The notes under the pieces are model-generated. The model was not told the DNA's origin, ran no database searches, and was given only the letters and a program-made list of their open reading frames with translations. Positions 1-9,201 of a stretch of DNA of 64,000 nt are shown here, in pieces. The stretch lies in contig NZ_CP031188.1 in NCBI RefSeq assembly GCF_003344925.1, positions 1,838,501 through 1,902,500 on the forward strand, read 5' to 3'. A program made the translations under genes and the position numbers. The stretch's first letter is position 1; each line of letters opens with the position of its first letter. This stretch comes from Flavobacterium arcticum (GTDB lineage Bacteria > Bacteroidota > Bacteroidia > Flavobacteriales > Flavobacteriaceae).

Positions 1-504
1 GCTGTGAGGGATACTAGTGAAGATTGCAAAATAATACTCCATTATGCAGGATATGAGGGAGCGCAAAGTTTTTATTCAGAATTAATAGAACTTGATTACG
101 ATATTATAGGATTATCCTACTATCCCGTTTGGCATGGTAAAGACCTCACAGAATTTCAAAATAATATAACAACCCTTGCTAATCAGTATAATAAAGAGAT
201 TGTTATTGCTGAAACGGCTTATCCGTTTACATTAGATTGGAATGATTATACTAATAATATTATAGGTAGCGAAGACCAATTGTTACCGCAGTATACCCCA
301 ACAGCTACAGGGCAAAAAGAATATTTACAGAAAATAAAGCAAATAATAGCTCAAGAGTCTAAAGGTATAGGGTTCTGTTATTGGGGTGCAGAGCTTGTTG
401 CTTTTAATGGTCCTACAGCAACAGACGGTTCGGCGACTGAGAATCTTGCTTTTTGGGATTTCAATAATACAGCACTGCCTGTTCTTGAAGTATATCAAGA
501 TTAA
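1..504 (+). CDS. Arabinogalactan endo-beta-1,4-galactanase (GH53), 3' part only
   Basis: C-terminal 167 codons of a glycoside hydrolase family 53 enzyme; the reading frame is open to base 1, so the N-terminal half lies outside the window. GH53 enzymes cut beta-1,4-galactan side chains of pectin and act outside the cell. The typical late-barrel motifs are visible: IIGLSYYPVWHG, then VIAETAYPFT, whose Glu fits the catalytic nucleophile, then GFCYWGAELVAF. The acid/base Glu would lie upstream and cannot be seen. No T9SS C-terminal domain follows the catalytic barrel. The nearby CDF exporter gene begins 73 bases later and looks unrelated. The family call is good; substrate specificity is inferred from the family only. 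Confidence 0.85.
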   Translation, partial: AVRDTSEDCKIILHYAGYEGAQSFYSELIELDYDIIGLSYYPVWHGKDLTEFQNNITTLANQYNKEIVIAETAYPFTLDWNDYTNNIIGSEDQLLPQYTPTATGQKEYLQKIKQIIAQESKGIGFCYWGAELVAFNGPTATDGSATENLAFWDFNNTALPVLEVYQD

Positions 505-577
505 TTCAATGCTTAAATTCTCTTTCTGTTTATAGGTGTCGTGATTGAAACTTCTTATTTTTATAGTAAAAATTACA

Positions 578-1465
578 ATGTCACATAACCACTCTCATCA
601 TCATGATAATTCAGGTAAAAGTCTAAAGCTTGCTTTTTTCTTAAACCTTAGCTTTACGTTGTTAGAAATTGTGGGTGGGTTGTATGTAAACAGTGTTGCA
701 ATCCTTTCAGATGCACTACACGATTTGGGCGATAGTTTTTCGTTAGGGCTGTCTTGGTATCTTAACGAATACTCTAAAAAAAAGCCTAACAATAAGTTTA
801 CCTTTGGTTATAACCGATTTTCCCTAATGGGAGCTTTTGTTAATAGTCTTGTGCTTATTGGTGGCTCGGTATATATTATTATCGAAGCCATACAACGATT
901 AATGAACCCTGAAGAATCTAATGCACAAGGTATGTTTATTTTTGCAATAATAGGCATTGTTGTAAATGGCTATGCTGCTTTTAAGTTAAGCGGAGGTAAA
1001 ACGCTTAATGAGCGTGTGGTGAGCTTGCATTTAATAGAAGATGTTTTGGGGTGGGTTGCTGTACTTATAGCCTCTATAGTCATGATGTTTGTAGATGCGC
1101 CTTATCTCGATCCTCTCCTTTCACTGGGTATTACACTGTATATTTTATATAATGTAATAAAGCGTCTTAAAGAAACCTTATTTATAATGCTACAGGGTAC
1201 ACCTTATGATATAGACCCTGAAAAGCTTAAAAATGAAATATTACAGGTTCAAAATGTCTTGTCATTACATCATATGCATATTTGGTCGTTAGAGGGTGAA
1301 AATCATGTTTTTGCAGTCCATGTAAAAATAAATAATACAACCTCTTTTAGCGAGGTGTTGAAAATAAAAAATGCTGTTAAAACTATTCTTAAAAAGTATC
1401 CTTTTTCACATTATACCATAGAGGTAGAGCTAGACGAAGAGTCTTGTGAGTTAGAAAATAAATAA
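578..1465 (+). CDS. Cation diffusion facilitator (CDF) family metal exporter
   Basis: An inner-membrane Zn2+/divalent cation : proton antiporter of the CDF family. The protein opens with a His-rich stretch (MSHNHSHHH) that probably gathers metal, followed by about six membrane segments and a cytoplasmic C-terminal domain. Metal-site residues are in place: D45 and D49 in SDALHD of TM2, and H151 and D155 in HLIED of TM5, the arrangement known from YiiP and CzcD. An in-frame TTG lies at 545, but ATG 578 places the His-rich segment at the N-terminus as in homologues, so I chose it (295 aa). It appears to stand alone. Zn is the likeliest substrate; Co, Cd or Fe cannot be excluded. Confidence 0.9.
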   Translation: MSHNHSHHHDNSGKSLKLAFFLNLSFTLLEIVGGLYVNSVAILSDALHDLGDSFSLGLSWYLNEYSKKKPNNKFTFGYNRFSLMGAFVNSLVLIGGSVYIIIEAIQRLMNPEESNAQGMFIFAIIGIVVNGYAAFKLSGGKTLNERVVSLHLIEDVLGWVAVLIASIVMMFVDAPYLDPLLSLGITLYILYNVIKRLKETLFIMLQGTPYDIDPEKLKNEILQVQNVLSLHHMHIWSLEGENHVFAVHVKINNTTSFSEVLKIKNAVKTILKKYPFSHYTIEVELDEESCELENK

Positions 1466-1541
1466 TATTTTGTATTTATTATAACAAGTGTTAAATAGCT
1501 CCTTTGCTGTTTTGTGCCTATATTTAGGTAAAATTAAGTAA

Positions 1542-2972
1542 ATGAAGATTCTAGTAACAGGGACTACAGGATATATAGGGAAACGACTTATACCATTTTT
1601 GTTGGAGTTACATTATGAACTCGTTTGCTGTGTACGCGATCTTAACCGAATTCCTGATGAGTTTAAAGACCATCCTGATATCAGTTTTATAGAAATCGAC
1701 TTTTTGACTTGTGACGATGCCATAAAAATCCCGAAAGATATAGATGTTGCTTATTATCTTATGCACTCTATGTCAGCTTCTGACGATTTTGAAGACTTAG
1801 AACTTACTTGTGCTGCTAATTTTAAAAAACACATTGCATCTACCCATGTTAAACAAGTTATTTATTTGAGCGGTATTGTAAATGAAGATTTACTCTCCAA
1901 ACACCTACAATCTAGAAAACAAGTAGAAGAAACTCTTGAAGCGGGGCAATATGCACTTACTACATTGCGTGCAGGTATTATAGTAGGTAGTGGTAGTGCT
2001 TCTTTTGAGATAATCCGCGATTTAATAGAGAAGTTACCTGTAATGATAACACCAAGATGGCTCAATACGAAGTCGCAACCCATAGCCATACGCGATGTGC
2101 TGGCATACCTTTCTAAGGCAGCAGGTAGGGAAGAGCTGTACAATAAAAACTATGATATATACGGTCCTGATATATTGACCTATAAAGAAATGTTACTCAT
2201 TTTTGCTAATGTTCGCGGACTAAAGCGTTATATATGTACATTACCTATTATGACGCCTCGCTTATCGTCCTATTGGTTATATTTTGTAACCTCTACATCC
2301 TATAAACTAGCTGTATCGCTTGTAGATAGTATGAAGATAGAAATTGTAGGTAGACCTAATAACCTACCTGAACTTTTAGGGGTGCGGCCCATAACCTATC
2401 GTAAAGCGGTAGAAAAAGCTTTTACCAAGATAGAAGACGATACTATTACATCGAGCTGGAAAGATGCCATGGTAAGTAGTCACTTTAAAGGTAAGTTGTC
2501 TAACTATGTAAGCATACCTAAATATGGCTGTCTAAAAGATGTAAAACAACGTAGTATTACTAATGAAGAAGAAGTACTTAACCGTATTTGGGCATTGGGA
2601 GGTAATACAGGTTGGTATTACGGTAATTTTTTATGGCAAGTAAGAGGCTTTGTTGATAAGATATTTGGTGGTACAGGCATCCGTAGGGGGCGTACGCACG
2701 CTTCTAAAATACAGGCAGGTGATGCCCTCGATTTTTGGAGGGTGCTCTTTGCAGATCGTGAAGAAAAGCGATTATTACTATATGCTGAGATGAAGTTGCC
2801 AGGAGAAGCATGGCTAGAGTTTAAAATAGATAATGGTATACTGCACCAGCGTGCTGTATTTCGTCCCAAGGGGCTTTGGGGTAGGCTCTATTGGTACTCG
2901 GTACTGCCATTTCACTACTTTATTTTTAACGGACTGATTGATAATCTGGCAGGTAACCATAAGAGTGCATGA
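1542..2972 (+). CDS. NAD(P)-binding SDR/NmrA-like protein with DUF2867 domain
   Basis: A 476-residue two-part protein. The N-terminal ~290 residues are an atypical SDR/NmrA-type Rossmann domain with the dinucleotide loop GTTGYIG at residues 7-13 and the usual YLSGI and TTLRAGIIVG segments. The C-terminal ~160 residues match the DUF2867 family, which is commonly fused to YbjT-like Rossmann domains. The substrate is unknown; the fold suggests an NAD(P)H-dependent oxidoreductase or a cofactor-sensing protein. It precedes dnaG by 74 bases with a promoter-like element in between, so the two are probably not co-transcribed. The family call is good; a function cannot be assigned. Confidence 0.8.
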   Translation: MKILVTGTTGYIGKRLIPFLLELHYELVCCVRDLNRIPDEFKDHPDISFIEIDFLTCDDAIKIPKDIDVAYYLMHSMSASDDFEDLELTCAANFKKHIASTHVKQVIYLSGIVNEDLLSKHLQSRKQVEETLEAGQYALTTLRAGIIVGSGSASFEIIRDLIEKLPVMITPRWLNTKSQPIAIRDVLAYLSKAAGREELYNKNYDIYGPDILTYKEMLLIFANVRGLKRYICTLPIMTPRLSSYWLYFVTSTSYKLAVSLVDSMKIEIVGRPNNLPELLGVRPITYRKAVEKAFTKIEDDTITSSWKDAMVSSHFKGKLSNYVSIPKYGCLKDVKQRSITNEEEVLNRIWALGGNTGWYYGNFLWQVRGFVDKIFGGTGIRRGRTHASKIQAGDALDFWRVLFADREEKRLLLYAEMKLPGEAWLEFKIDNGILHQRAVFRPKGLWGRLYWYSVLPFHYFIFNGLIDNLAGNHKSA

Positions 2973-3007
2973 GGTTAAATTAAACGCCCTGTTTCCGCTA
3001 AACTGTG

Positions 3008-3015
3008 TATCTTTG
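3008..3015 (+). promoter_or_regulatory. Predicted -7 element for dnaG
   Basis: TATCTTTG matches the Bacteroidota sigma-A -7 consensus TAnnTTTG. It would start transcription near 3022, about 25 bases before the TTG start codon of dnaG. No clear -33 TTG is present at the right distance. Confidence 0.5.
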
Positions 3016-3046
3016 CTAACCTTTATTAGAAAAAATACCGAAAGTC

Positions 3047-5029
3047 TTGATTTCTAAAAACACCATAGATACTGTATTTGAAACCGCCCGTGTAGAGGAG
3101 GTTATCGGCGATTTTGTACAACTCAAAAGAGCAGGTAGTAATCTCAAGGGGTTAAGCCCGTTTAGTAACGAGAAGTCACCATCGTTTATGGTATCGCCTG
3201 TAAAACAGATATGGAAAGATTTTAGCTCGGGCAAAGGAGGTAATTCGGTAGCTTTTTTAATGGAGCACGAACACTTTTCATACCCCGAAGCTATCCGCTA
3301 TCTTGCTAATAAATACAATATTGAAATAGAGGAGACTGAGCAAACAGATCAAGATAAAGAACAGGCTAATGAAAAAGAAAGTATGTACTTGGTCTCTGAA
3401 TTTGCTCAAAAGTATTTTCATACTACCATGCTTACTACCGATGTAGGGCAGGCAATAGGATATTCTTATTTTAAAGAACGTGGCTTTACAGGTGATACTA
3501 TTAAAAAATTCGGACTTGGGTATTCTCCCGAGATATGGGATGCTTTCACTAAAGAGGCGTTAGGTAAAGGCTACAAAGAAGAATTTTTAGATAAAACAGG
3601 ACTTACTATTATTAAAGAAGACGGCAGGCATATCGACCGTTTTAGAGGTCGGGTAATGTTCCCTATTCAGAGTATGTCTGGTCGTGTCCTTGGCTTTGGT
3701 GGTCGTATTTTGGGTAACGATAAAAAGGCAGCCAAGTACTTAAACTCGCCCGAGAGTGACATTTACCACAAGAGTAAAGTGCTATATGGTATATACTACG
3801 CCAAACAAGCTATTGCCAAACAAGACAATTGTTACTTAGTAGAAGGGTATACCGATGTAATACAGATGCATCAGGCAGGTGTCGAAAACGTTGTGTCATC
3901 ATCAGGAACGGCATTAACACCCGACCAAATTCGATTAATAAACAGGCTTACTAAAAATATAACCGTTCTTTTTGATGGGGACGCTGCGGGACTGCGCGCT
4001 TCTATTAGGGGTATCGACTTGATACTCGAAGAAGGTATGAATGTAAAAGTCTGTACTTTTCCTGAAGGTGAAGATCCTGATAGTTTTGCGAAGAAAAGTA
4101 CGCATGATGAGTTAGTTGAATATCTTGATACTAACGCTAAAGATTTTATACAGTTTAAAGCGTCTTTATTAGTAGATGAAGCTAAAAATGATCCTGTAAA
4201 AAAAGCAGGGCTTATTCGCGATATGGTTACCAGTATTGCTAAAATACCCGATAGGATACAGCGCGAAGTTTATATACAGGAGTGCGCCCGTATTATGGAT
4301 ATATCTGAACAGGTGTTAGCGAGCACATTGGCACAGCTGTTACAAAAGGATATTGCGGATACAGGAAAAAAACAGAAAGAACAGCAAAAGGCACAAGCCA
4401 TGCAGCCTGTTAATGAAGGCACTCAGCAACCACGCCAAACTATAAACATTCAAGATGCGCTAGAACGCAAAATTATAGAGATATTATTGCTATATGGTAG
4501 TACAGAGCAGGATTTTGAAGATGTTTATATAAAGTATGATGAGTTTGGTAAAGAGTATGAAGAAACAGAGCGTAAAACCGTTAAGGTGTATGAGCGTATT
4601 TACCTGAACCTGCAAGAAGATGAAATAGAGTTTACCAATCCTGTTTTTAAAGATTTATATAAAGCAATTGTAGATCATTACTTGACACACCAAGAGCTAA
4701 GTGTAGATACTTTTTTGAATACACTACCATCAGAATTACAATTTGTAGCAACAGATGTTTATATGCAAGATGAAAAGTATTACCTGCACGAGTGGGAAGA
4801 GAAGAAACAGATACCTGTAAAAGAAAAATCGATGGCGGTCGCTACTTATACTACCGAGCATATTATAGACTTACGTTGGCTATTGTTAGGTAAACTAATA
4901 CAGGATCTAAAACTACAAGTAAGTCCCGAAGCCGATAATATGGAGATATTAATGAATGTAAAAGATTATAATATGCTTATAAACTATTTATCTAGAAAGA
5001 TAAGCAGGATAAGAAGTTCTTTTTATTAG
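3047..5029 (+). CDS. dnaG: DNA primase DnaG with degenerate zinc-finger residues
   Basis: Primase that makes RNA primers for replication, working with the DnaB helicase. The order is a CHC2-type N-terminal domain (about residues 1-95), catalytic core with TOPRIM motifs (CYLVEGYTDV and LFDGDAAG, about 255-340), then a C-terminal helicase-binding region (about 450-660). The zinc ligands are gone: where typical DnaG has CPFH, this has SPFS, and the later C-x2-C is replaced by DFSS. The 660-residue length is normal. The start is TTG 3047; there is no in-frame ATG upstream before the promoter-like TATCTTTG at 3008, and homologues begin at the equivalent ISKNTID. Monocistronic by appearance. Confidence 0.95.
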   Translation: MISKNTIDTVFETARVEEVIGDFVQLKRAGSNLKGLSPFSNEKSPSFMVSPVKQIWKDFSSGKGGNSVAFLMEHEHFSYPEAIRYLANKYNIEIEETEQTDQDKEQANEKESMYLVSEFAQKYFHTTMLTTDVGQAIGYSYFKERGFTGDTIKKFGLGYSPEIWDAFTKEALGKGYKEEFLDKTGLTIIKEDGRHIDRFRGRVMFPIQSMSGRVLGFGGRILGNDKKAAKYLNSPESDIYHKSKVLYGIYYAKQAIAKQDNCYLVEGYTDVIQMHQAGVENVVSSSGTALTPDQIRLINRLTKNITVLFDGDAAGLRASIRGIDLILEEGMNVKVCTFPEGEDPDSFAKKSTHDELVEYLDTNAKDFIQFKASLLVDEAKNDPVKKAGLIRDMVTSIAKIPDRIQREVYIQECARIMDISEQVLASTLAQLLQKDIADTGKKQKEQQKAQAMQPVNEGTQQPRQTINIQDALERKIIEILLLYGSTEQDFEDVYIKYDEFGKEYEETERKTVKVYERIYLNLQEDEIEFTNPVFKDLYKAIVDHYLTHQELSVDTFLNTLPSELQFVATDVYMQDEKYYLHEWEEKKQIPVKEKSMAVATYTTEHIIDLRWLLLGKLIQDLKLQVSPEADNMEILMNVKDYNMLINYLSRKISRIRSSFY

Positions 5030-5072
5030 TATAAATTAAAGTAGTAGTTTTCTATATGCCGTAATTTTCAGG

Positions 5073-5702
5073 TTAAACTATCTCTAGTGTTTTTGCTTTA
5101 TTTACCAAGTCTACAAGATTGGTTACGTGTAGTTTAGTTAATAATCGTAGCTTGTAAGTACTTATTGTTTTCTCGTTAAGGTCGAGTAGTTTGGCAATTT
5201 CTTTATTTTTCTTTCCTTCACTTAAATAACGCAATACTTCAATTTCGCGTGACGAAAGTTTACGGTACAATCGTTCTGATTTTTTACCTTTACTAAGTAG
5301 TTCAAGGTTTTTCTTCACAGTATCACTATATACTATTTCGCCCTCTACTGCTTTACGAATAGCATTTTCAAGCACTTCCATTTTAGCACTTTTATGCACA
5401 TAACCAGATATACCTGCTTTTAATGCATTGGGCGCATAAATTTGCTCTGAAAGATTGGTAAACAGAATGATTTTTGTGTCAGGGAATTTTTCAACAATCA
5501 ATTTTAAATCACTAATGCTAGTAAGTCCTTCTAGTTCCAAATCTATAATAGCCGTATCAATTGTTTTTTTAGATAATATATCAAGCAGATTATCCAGATT
5601 GTTTACTACACCAACAAAACTGAATTCTGAATTTTCTTTAAAATAGGATTTCATCCCATGATGTACAACAGGGTGGTTATCTGCTAGGCAAAGTTTAATC
5701 AT
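5073..5702 (-). CDS. Orphan NarL/FixJ-family response regulator
   Basis: A 209-residue two-domain regulator. The receiver domain (about 1-120) has the acidic pocket D8/N9, phospho-acceptor D54 in AIIDLE, and the conserved Lys K104 in YVHKS. A LuxR-type helix-turn-helix follows (about 140-205, LSSREIEVLRYLSEG then NKEIAKLLDLNEKTIS). It should bind DNA as a dimer after phosphorylation by a histidine kinase, but no kinase gene is adjacent. It converges on dnaG, and nadE lies upstream on the same strand 87 bases away. Target genes are not deducible. Confidence 0.9.
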   Translation of the reverse strand: MIKLCLADNHPVVHHGMKSYFKENSEFSFVGVVNNLDNLLDILSKKTIDTAIIDLELEGLTSISDLKLIVEKFPDTKIILFTNLSEQIYAPNALKAGISGYVHKSAKMEVLENAIRKAVEGEIVYSDTVKKNLELLSKGKKSERLYRKLSSREIEVLRYLSEGKKNKEIAKLLDLNEKTISTYKLRLLTKLHVTNLVDLVNKAKTLEIV

Positions 5703-5789
5703 AGCTTACAATCTTTTAGTTAAAAACTTGATAGTAAAGTTAGTAATTAAAATTGTATTAAATCTTAAAGTATTGTGAATGAAAGAATT

Positions 5790-6596
5790 TTATTTCAAAT
5801 TTTCTGGAATTTCACAAACAGGTATAGGTCTCATTTTGTGTTGGTTAATAGTGTTAAGTCTTATGTAAATGTTAAAGACTTCCTTTTTTCTACCAGTAAA
5901 GCTATCTGCTTGGGCTCCTTTTTCTACTTCTAGCATTGCCCATTCTAGCTCTTCATAGCTTGCTCCTAGTTGGTCTTCATCAGTACGATCATCCCCAAAT
6001 AACCCATCTGTAGGCTTTGCTTCGATAATGTTTTGAGGTACTCCTATATTTTTCGCCAATGCTCTAACTTCACTTTTCATTAGGTCGGCAATTGGGCTTA
6101 TGTCTACACCACCATCGCCATATTTAGTATAAAAACCAACTCCAAAATCTTCAACCTTATTGCCTGTTCCTGCTACTAAGGCATTATTTATTCCTGCAAA
6201 GTAGTATAGCGTTGTCATTCTTAATCGCGCACGAGTATTGGCGAGTGTAAGGTTATTAAGGTGTTCATTTTCCGATTCCGGTACTTGTTTGCGAAATGTT
6301 TCAAAAACAGGGGTTAGGTCAGTTTCTATTTCCGATACGTTGCTATAGTTAGCCTTAAGCTGTGCTATATGTTCTTTGGCGCGTTGCACGTGGCTGTGTG
6401 CCTGATGGATGGGCATTTCTAAGCAAAGTGTAGGTAACCCCGTTTGAGCGCAAAGAGTAGAGGTAAGTGCAGAATCGATACCGCCAGATATGCCCACAAC
6501 AAAACCTTTTACTTTTGCGTTAGTTGCATAGTCGCGTAACCAGTTTACTATATAATTGTTTATTGCTTCAGCTTTAAATCCGTTATCGGTATGCAT
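5790..6596 (-). CDS. nadE: Ammonia-dependent NAD+ synthetase
   Basis: Converts nicotinate adenine dinucleotide, ATP and ammonia to NAD+, the last step of NAD+ synthesis, in the cytoplasm. The PP-loop of N-type ATP pyrophosphatases is visible (VVGISGGIDSAL, about residues 34-45), as are the GTGNKVEDFG and PTDGLFGDDRTDE segments. The 268-residue length and the absence of an N-terminal nitrilase domain indicate the NH3-using rather than glutamine-hydrolysing form. Divergent from gldB with 112 bases between starts. Confidence 0.95.
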   Translation of the reverse strand: MHTDNGFKAEAINNYIVNWLRDYATNAKVKGFVVGISGGIDSALTSTLCAQTGLPTLCLEMPIHQAHSHVQRAKEHIAQLKANYSNVSEIETDLTPVFETFRKQVPESENEHLNNLTLANTRARLRMTTLYYFAGINNALVAGTGNKVEDFGVGFYTKYGDGGVDISPIADLMKSEVRALAKNIGVPQNIIEAKPTDGLFGDDRTDEDQLGASYEELEWAMLEVEKGAQADSFTGRKKEVFNIYIRLNTINQHKMRPIPVCEIPENLK

Positions 6597-6626
6597 ATTA
6601 AGTATATGTTTATAAATTAGGAGATG

Positions 6627-6634
6627 TATATTTG
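6627..6634 (+). promoter_or_regulatory. Predicted -7 element for gldB-gldC
   Basis: TATATTTG fits TAnnTTTG and lies in the nadE/gldB divergent spacer, about 75 bases before the gldB ATG. No -33 TTG is obvious. Confidence 0.45.
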
Positions 6635-6708
6635 CACGATTAATGTGATAAAATTACAAAAATTAAAGAGAGTCAATCCTAATAAGATTACAAAATAATA
6701 GTATAAAG

Positions 6709-7677
6709 ATGAAGAAATTTGTGTTGATAGTTGCCGCTTTGGTAATTGCAGTTTCATGCAAAGAAGAAGATAAAAAGGAAAGTGAAATAGCAGCAATACC
6801 TATTGAGAAAGTTACCATAGACCGTTTTGAAAAAAAGTTTTTTGGGGGTACACCAGATGATCTTCCGCAATTGAAGAGCGAATACCCATATTTCTTTCCT
6901 GAAGGTAATGAAGATGCGGTGTGGTTAGAGATGATGCGCGATACTTTTCAGTTGGAGTTATATAATGAAGTACAGCGAAAATTCCCCACTGTAAATGGGC
7001 TTGAAAAAGATTTTGAAGAATTATTTAAACACATAAAATACTATTACCCCAATTTTGAAAGTCCTAAAGTGATAACGCTTGTTTCTGATGACTTACAAAC
7101 AAAAGCAATATACGCTCAAGGGTTTGTGCTTATACCTTTAAGTCTTTACCTAGGCGCTGATAATAGTTTATATGATTATGAAGAGTTACCGCGCTATAAA
7201 GTTCTACAATTTACTCCTTCGCAAATATTGCCCGATGTAGCAACATCATTTGTTTCAGGTAAAATAGCTCCGCCACGCGATAGAACTTTACTAGCACTAA
7301 TGGTATATTATGGTAAAGAGCTATATATGCAAGATTTGTTACTGCCAGGTATTACCGATGCCGATAAAATAGGCTATACACCCGAGCACTTACAATGGGC
7401 ACAAGAGAACGAATCGGAAATGTGGCGTTATTTTGTCGATAAAAATTTACTTTATGATACCGATTCTAAATTAGCTCCTAGGTTTATTAACCCTGCACCT
7501 TTTTCTAAATTCTACTTAGAACTTGATAATGAGTCGCCTGGAAGATTGGGGCGTTGGTTGGGTTGGCAAATAGTGCGTGCCTATGCAGAAAATAATAAAA
7601 ATGTAACTTTGCAGGAGCTTTTGGCGATGGATGCCAAAACCATTTTTGAAAATTCTAAATACAAACCCAAGAAATAA
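6709..7677 (+). CDS. gldB: Gliding motility lipoprotein GldB
   Basis: GldB is a lipoprotein required for gliding motility in Flavobacterium. The 322-residue product has a lipoprotein signal with lipobox AVSC (Cys17), followed by the family-typical opening IDRFEKKFF and the later segments ESEMWRYFVDKNLLYDTD and PGRLGRWLGWQIVRAY. The stop codon overlaps the gldC start by one base (TAATG), so the two are translationally coupled; the same gldB-gldC order is known in Flavobacterium johnsoniae. Its presence implies gliding or at least T9SS-linked surface motility. Confidence 0.93.
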   Translation: MKKFVLIVAALVIAVSCKEEDKKESEIAAIPIEKVTIDRFEKKFFGGTPDDLPQLKSEYPYFFPEGNEDAVWLEMMRDTFQLELYNEVQRKFPTVNGLEKDFEELFKHIKYYYPNFESPKVITLVSDDLQTKAIYAQGFVLIPLSLYLGADNSLYDYEELPRYKVLQFTPSQILPDVATSFVSGKIAPPRDRTLLALMVYYGKELYMQDLLLPGITDADKIGYTPEHLQWAQENESEMWRYFVDKNLLYDTDSKLAPRFINPAPFSKFYLELDNESPGRLGRWLGWQIVRAYAENNKNVTLQELLAMDAKTIFENSKYKPKK

Positions 7678-8021
7678 TGCCAGATACTAAGAAACTTAAA
7701 TCGGAAATAAAATTTGATATAACACTCGACGAAAACAGAGTGCCCGAAAAACTACATTGGACAGCTCGTGACGGCGGCGTAGAAAACGAAGAATCGAAAG
7801 CAATAATGCTATCAGTATGGGATAATAAGGCGAAAGAGAGTATGCGTATTGATCTTTGGACTAAGGATATGCCTGTGGATGAAATGAAAATATTTTTCCA
7901 CCAAACATTGGTTTCTATGTCCGATACTTTTGAGCGTGCTACAGGTGATAAAAAAATGACCGCCACTATGAAAGATTTTTGCGATTACTTTGCCGAGAAA
8001 CTCGAACTGAAAAAGGAGTAA
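7677..8021 (+). CDS. gldC: Gliding motility protein GldC
   Basis: A small (114 aa) soluble protein of the GldC family, which assists gliding in Flavobacterium; the exact biochemical role is not established. Characteristic segments are SEIKFDITLDENRVPEKLHW and MTATMKDFCDYFAEKL. There is no signal peptide or membrane segment, so it is probably cytoplasmic. It overlaps gldB by one base and is followed by a strong terminator at 8031-8062, which ends the operon. Confidence 0.92.
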   Translation: MPDTKKLKSEIKFDITLDENRVPEKLHWTARDGGVENEESKAIMLSVWDNKAKESMRIDLWTKDMPVDEMKIFFHQTLVSMSDTFERATGDKKMTATMKDFCDYFAEKLELKKE

Positions 8022-8030
8022 AAATAAGTA

Positions 8031-8062
8031 AACAAAAAAGCGGCAACTGCCGCTTTTTTGTT
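8031..8062 (+). terminator. Rho-independent terminator after gldC
   Basis: Perfect inverted repeat with 15-base arms (AACAAAAAAGCGGCA and its complement) around a 2-base centre; the GC core is flanked by A and T tracts, so it may work in both directions. Confidence 0.9.
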
Positions 8063-8080
8063 TAAAAGAACTGTTTTATA

Positions 8081-8548
8081 ATGAATAGTATATTACGTAA
8101 TTACAAAAGTGAGGATATATCTCATATTGTAAATCTGTTTAGAGATACAGTACATACCATAAATGCTAAAGATTATACTAAGGCACAGCTTAACGCATGG
8201 GCTCCTGAGTGTATTGATGCTGAACGATGGGGTGTAAAACTATCGCAACATTATACGCTGGTGGCAGAATGTGATGGTGTTATTTGTGGTTTTGGCGATA
8301 TGGATAATACAGGGTATTTCGACCACTTGTTTGTGCATAAAGACTATCAAGGGCAGGGAGTAGCTACAAAAATTGCTACTGCTATAGAAGAATATGCTCA
8401 GGAAAAAGGTTTTACTATAATAACTGTGGCAGCATCTATTACGGCACAACCTTTTTTCTTAAAACGTGGTTATACTGTAGTGAGAGAACAACAGGTAGAA
8501 CATAACGGGCAAACGTTTACGAACTTTTTTATGGAAAAACGTTTTTAA
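8081..8548 (+). CDS. GNAT-family N-acetyltransferase
   Basis: A 155-residue single-domain GNAT acetyltransferase that uses acetyl-CoA. The acetyl-CoA loop is DYQGQGVATKI (about residues 88-98), preceded by the beta4 strand YFDHLFVHKD and followed by the C-terminal FFLKRGYTVVREQ typical of the ElaA/YafP-like subset. The acceptor substrate is unknown. It starts 18 bases after the gldC terminator and its end overlaps the end of the convergent engB gene by four bases. Confidence 0.85.
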   Translation: MNSILRNYKSEDISHIVNLFRDTVHTINAKDYTKAQLNAWAPECIDAERWGVKLSQHYTLVAECDGVICGFGDMDNTGYFDHLFVHKDYQGQGVATKIATAIEEYAQEKGFTIITVAASITAQPFFLKRGYTVVREQQVEHNGQTFTNFFMEKRF

Positions 8549-9165
8549 ACAAAGTCCTGATTGCTGAATATACCCTGATTTACATCATCAATATATTGCA
8601 ATAATTCGTCGCGCCCTGTACCTTCAGTAGATGATGTTACAAAATGCTGTGGCATTTCTTCCCAATTGTTAGCAAGTAATGCTTTTCGGTAAGCAGCTAC
8701 ATTTTGAGCTATTTTATGACGACTTATTTTGTCTGCTTTGGTAAATATAATGCAAAAAGGAACTTGTGTTTCACCAAGGTAGGTAATAAACTCAAGGTCT
8801 ATTTTTTGTGCTTCTAGCCTAATATCTATTAATACAAAAGCACATACTAACTGTTCTCGTTTTTCGAAATAATCAGTAATAAACCCCTGAAATACCTCTT
8901 TTGTTTTTTTAGATACTCTTGCATAGCCATAGCCAGGCAAATCGACTAAAAACCAATTTTCGTTTATTTTAAAATGATTTATTAGTTGGGTTTTTCCTGG
9001 TTTACCAGATGTTTTAGCAAGACTATTTCGCCCTGTAAGCATATTGATAAGAGAGGATTTACCAACGTTAGACCGACCAATAAAAGCATATTCTGGCAAA
9101 GGCTCTTTTGGGCATTTACTAACATCAGAATTGCTTATTATAAATTCGGAAGTATTAATTTTCAT
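8545..9165 (-). CDS. engB: Ribosome biogenesis GTP-binding protein YihA/YsxC (EngB)
   Basis: Small essential GTPase that assists large ribosomal subunit assembly. All G motifs are present: G1 GRSNVGKSS (about residues 31-39), G3 DLPGYG, and G4 TKAD. The 206-residue length is normal for the family. It reads away from the alpha/beta hydrolase gene region on the same strand (37 bases separate them) and may be its downstream partner, though no functional link is known. Confidence 0.95.
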   Translation of the reverse strand: MKINTSEFIISNSDVSKCPKEPLPEYAFIGRSNVGKSSLINMLTGRNSLAKTSGKPGKTQLINHFKINENWFLVDLPGYGYARVSKKTKEVFQGFITDYFEKREQLVCAFVLIDIRLEAQKIDLEFITYLGETQVPFCIIFTKADKISRHKIAQNVAAYRKALLANNWEEMPQHFVTSSTEGTGRDELLQYIDDVNQGIFSNQDFV

Positions 9166-9201
9166 TATAAAATTTTATAGTTAATAAGACGTGTAAATAA
9201 A

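Noticed and set aside
545..577. TTG start giving an 11-residue extension of the CDF exporter
   Set aside because: The extension is unlike the family and ATG 578 gives the usual His-rich N-terminus.
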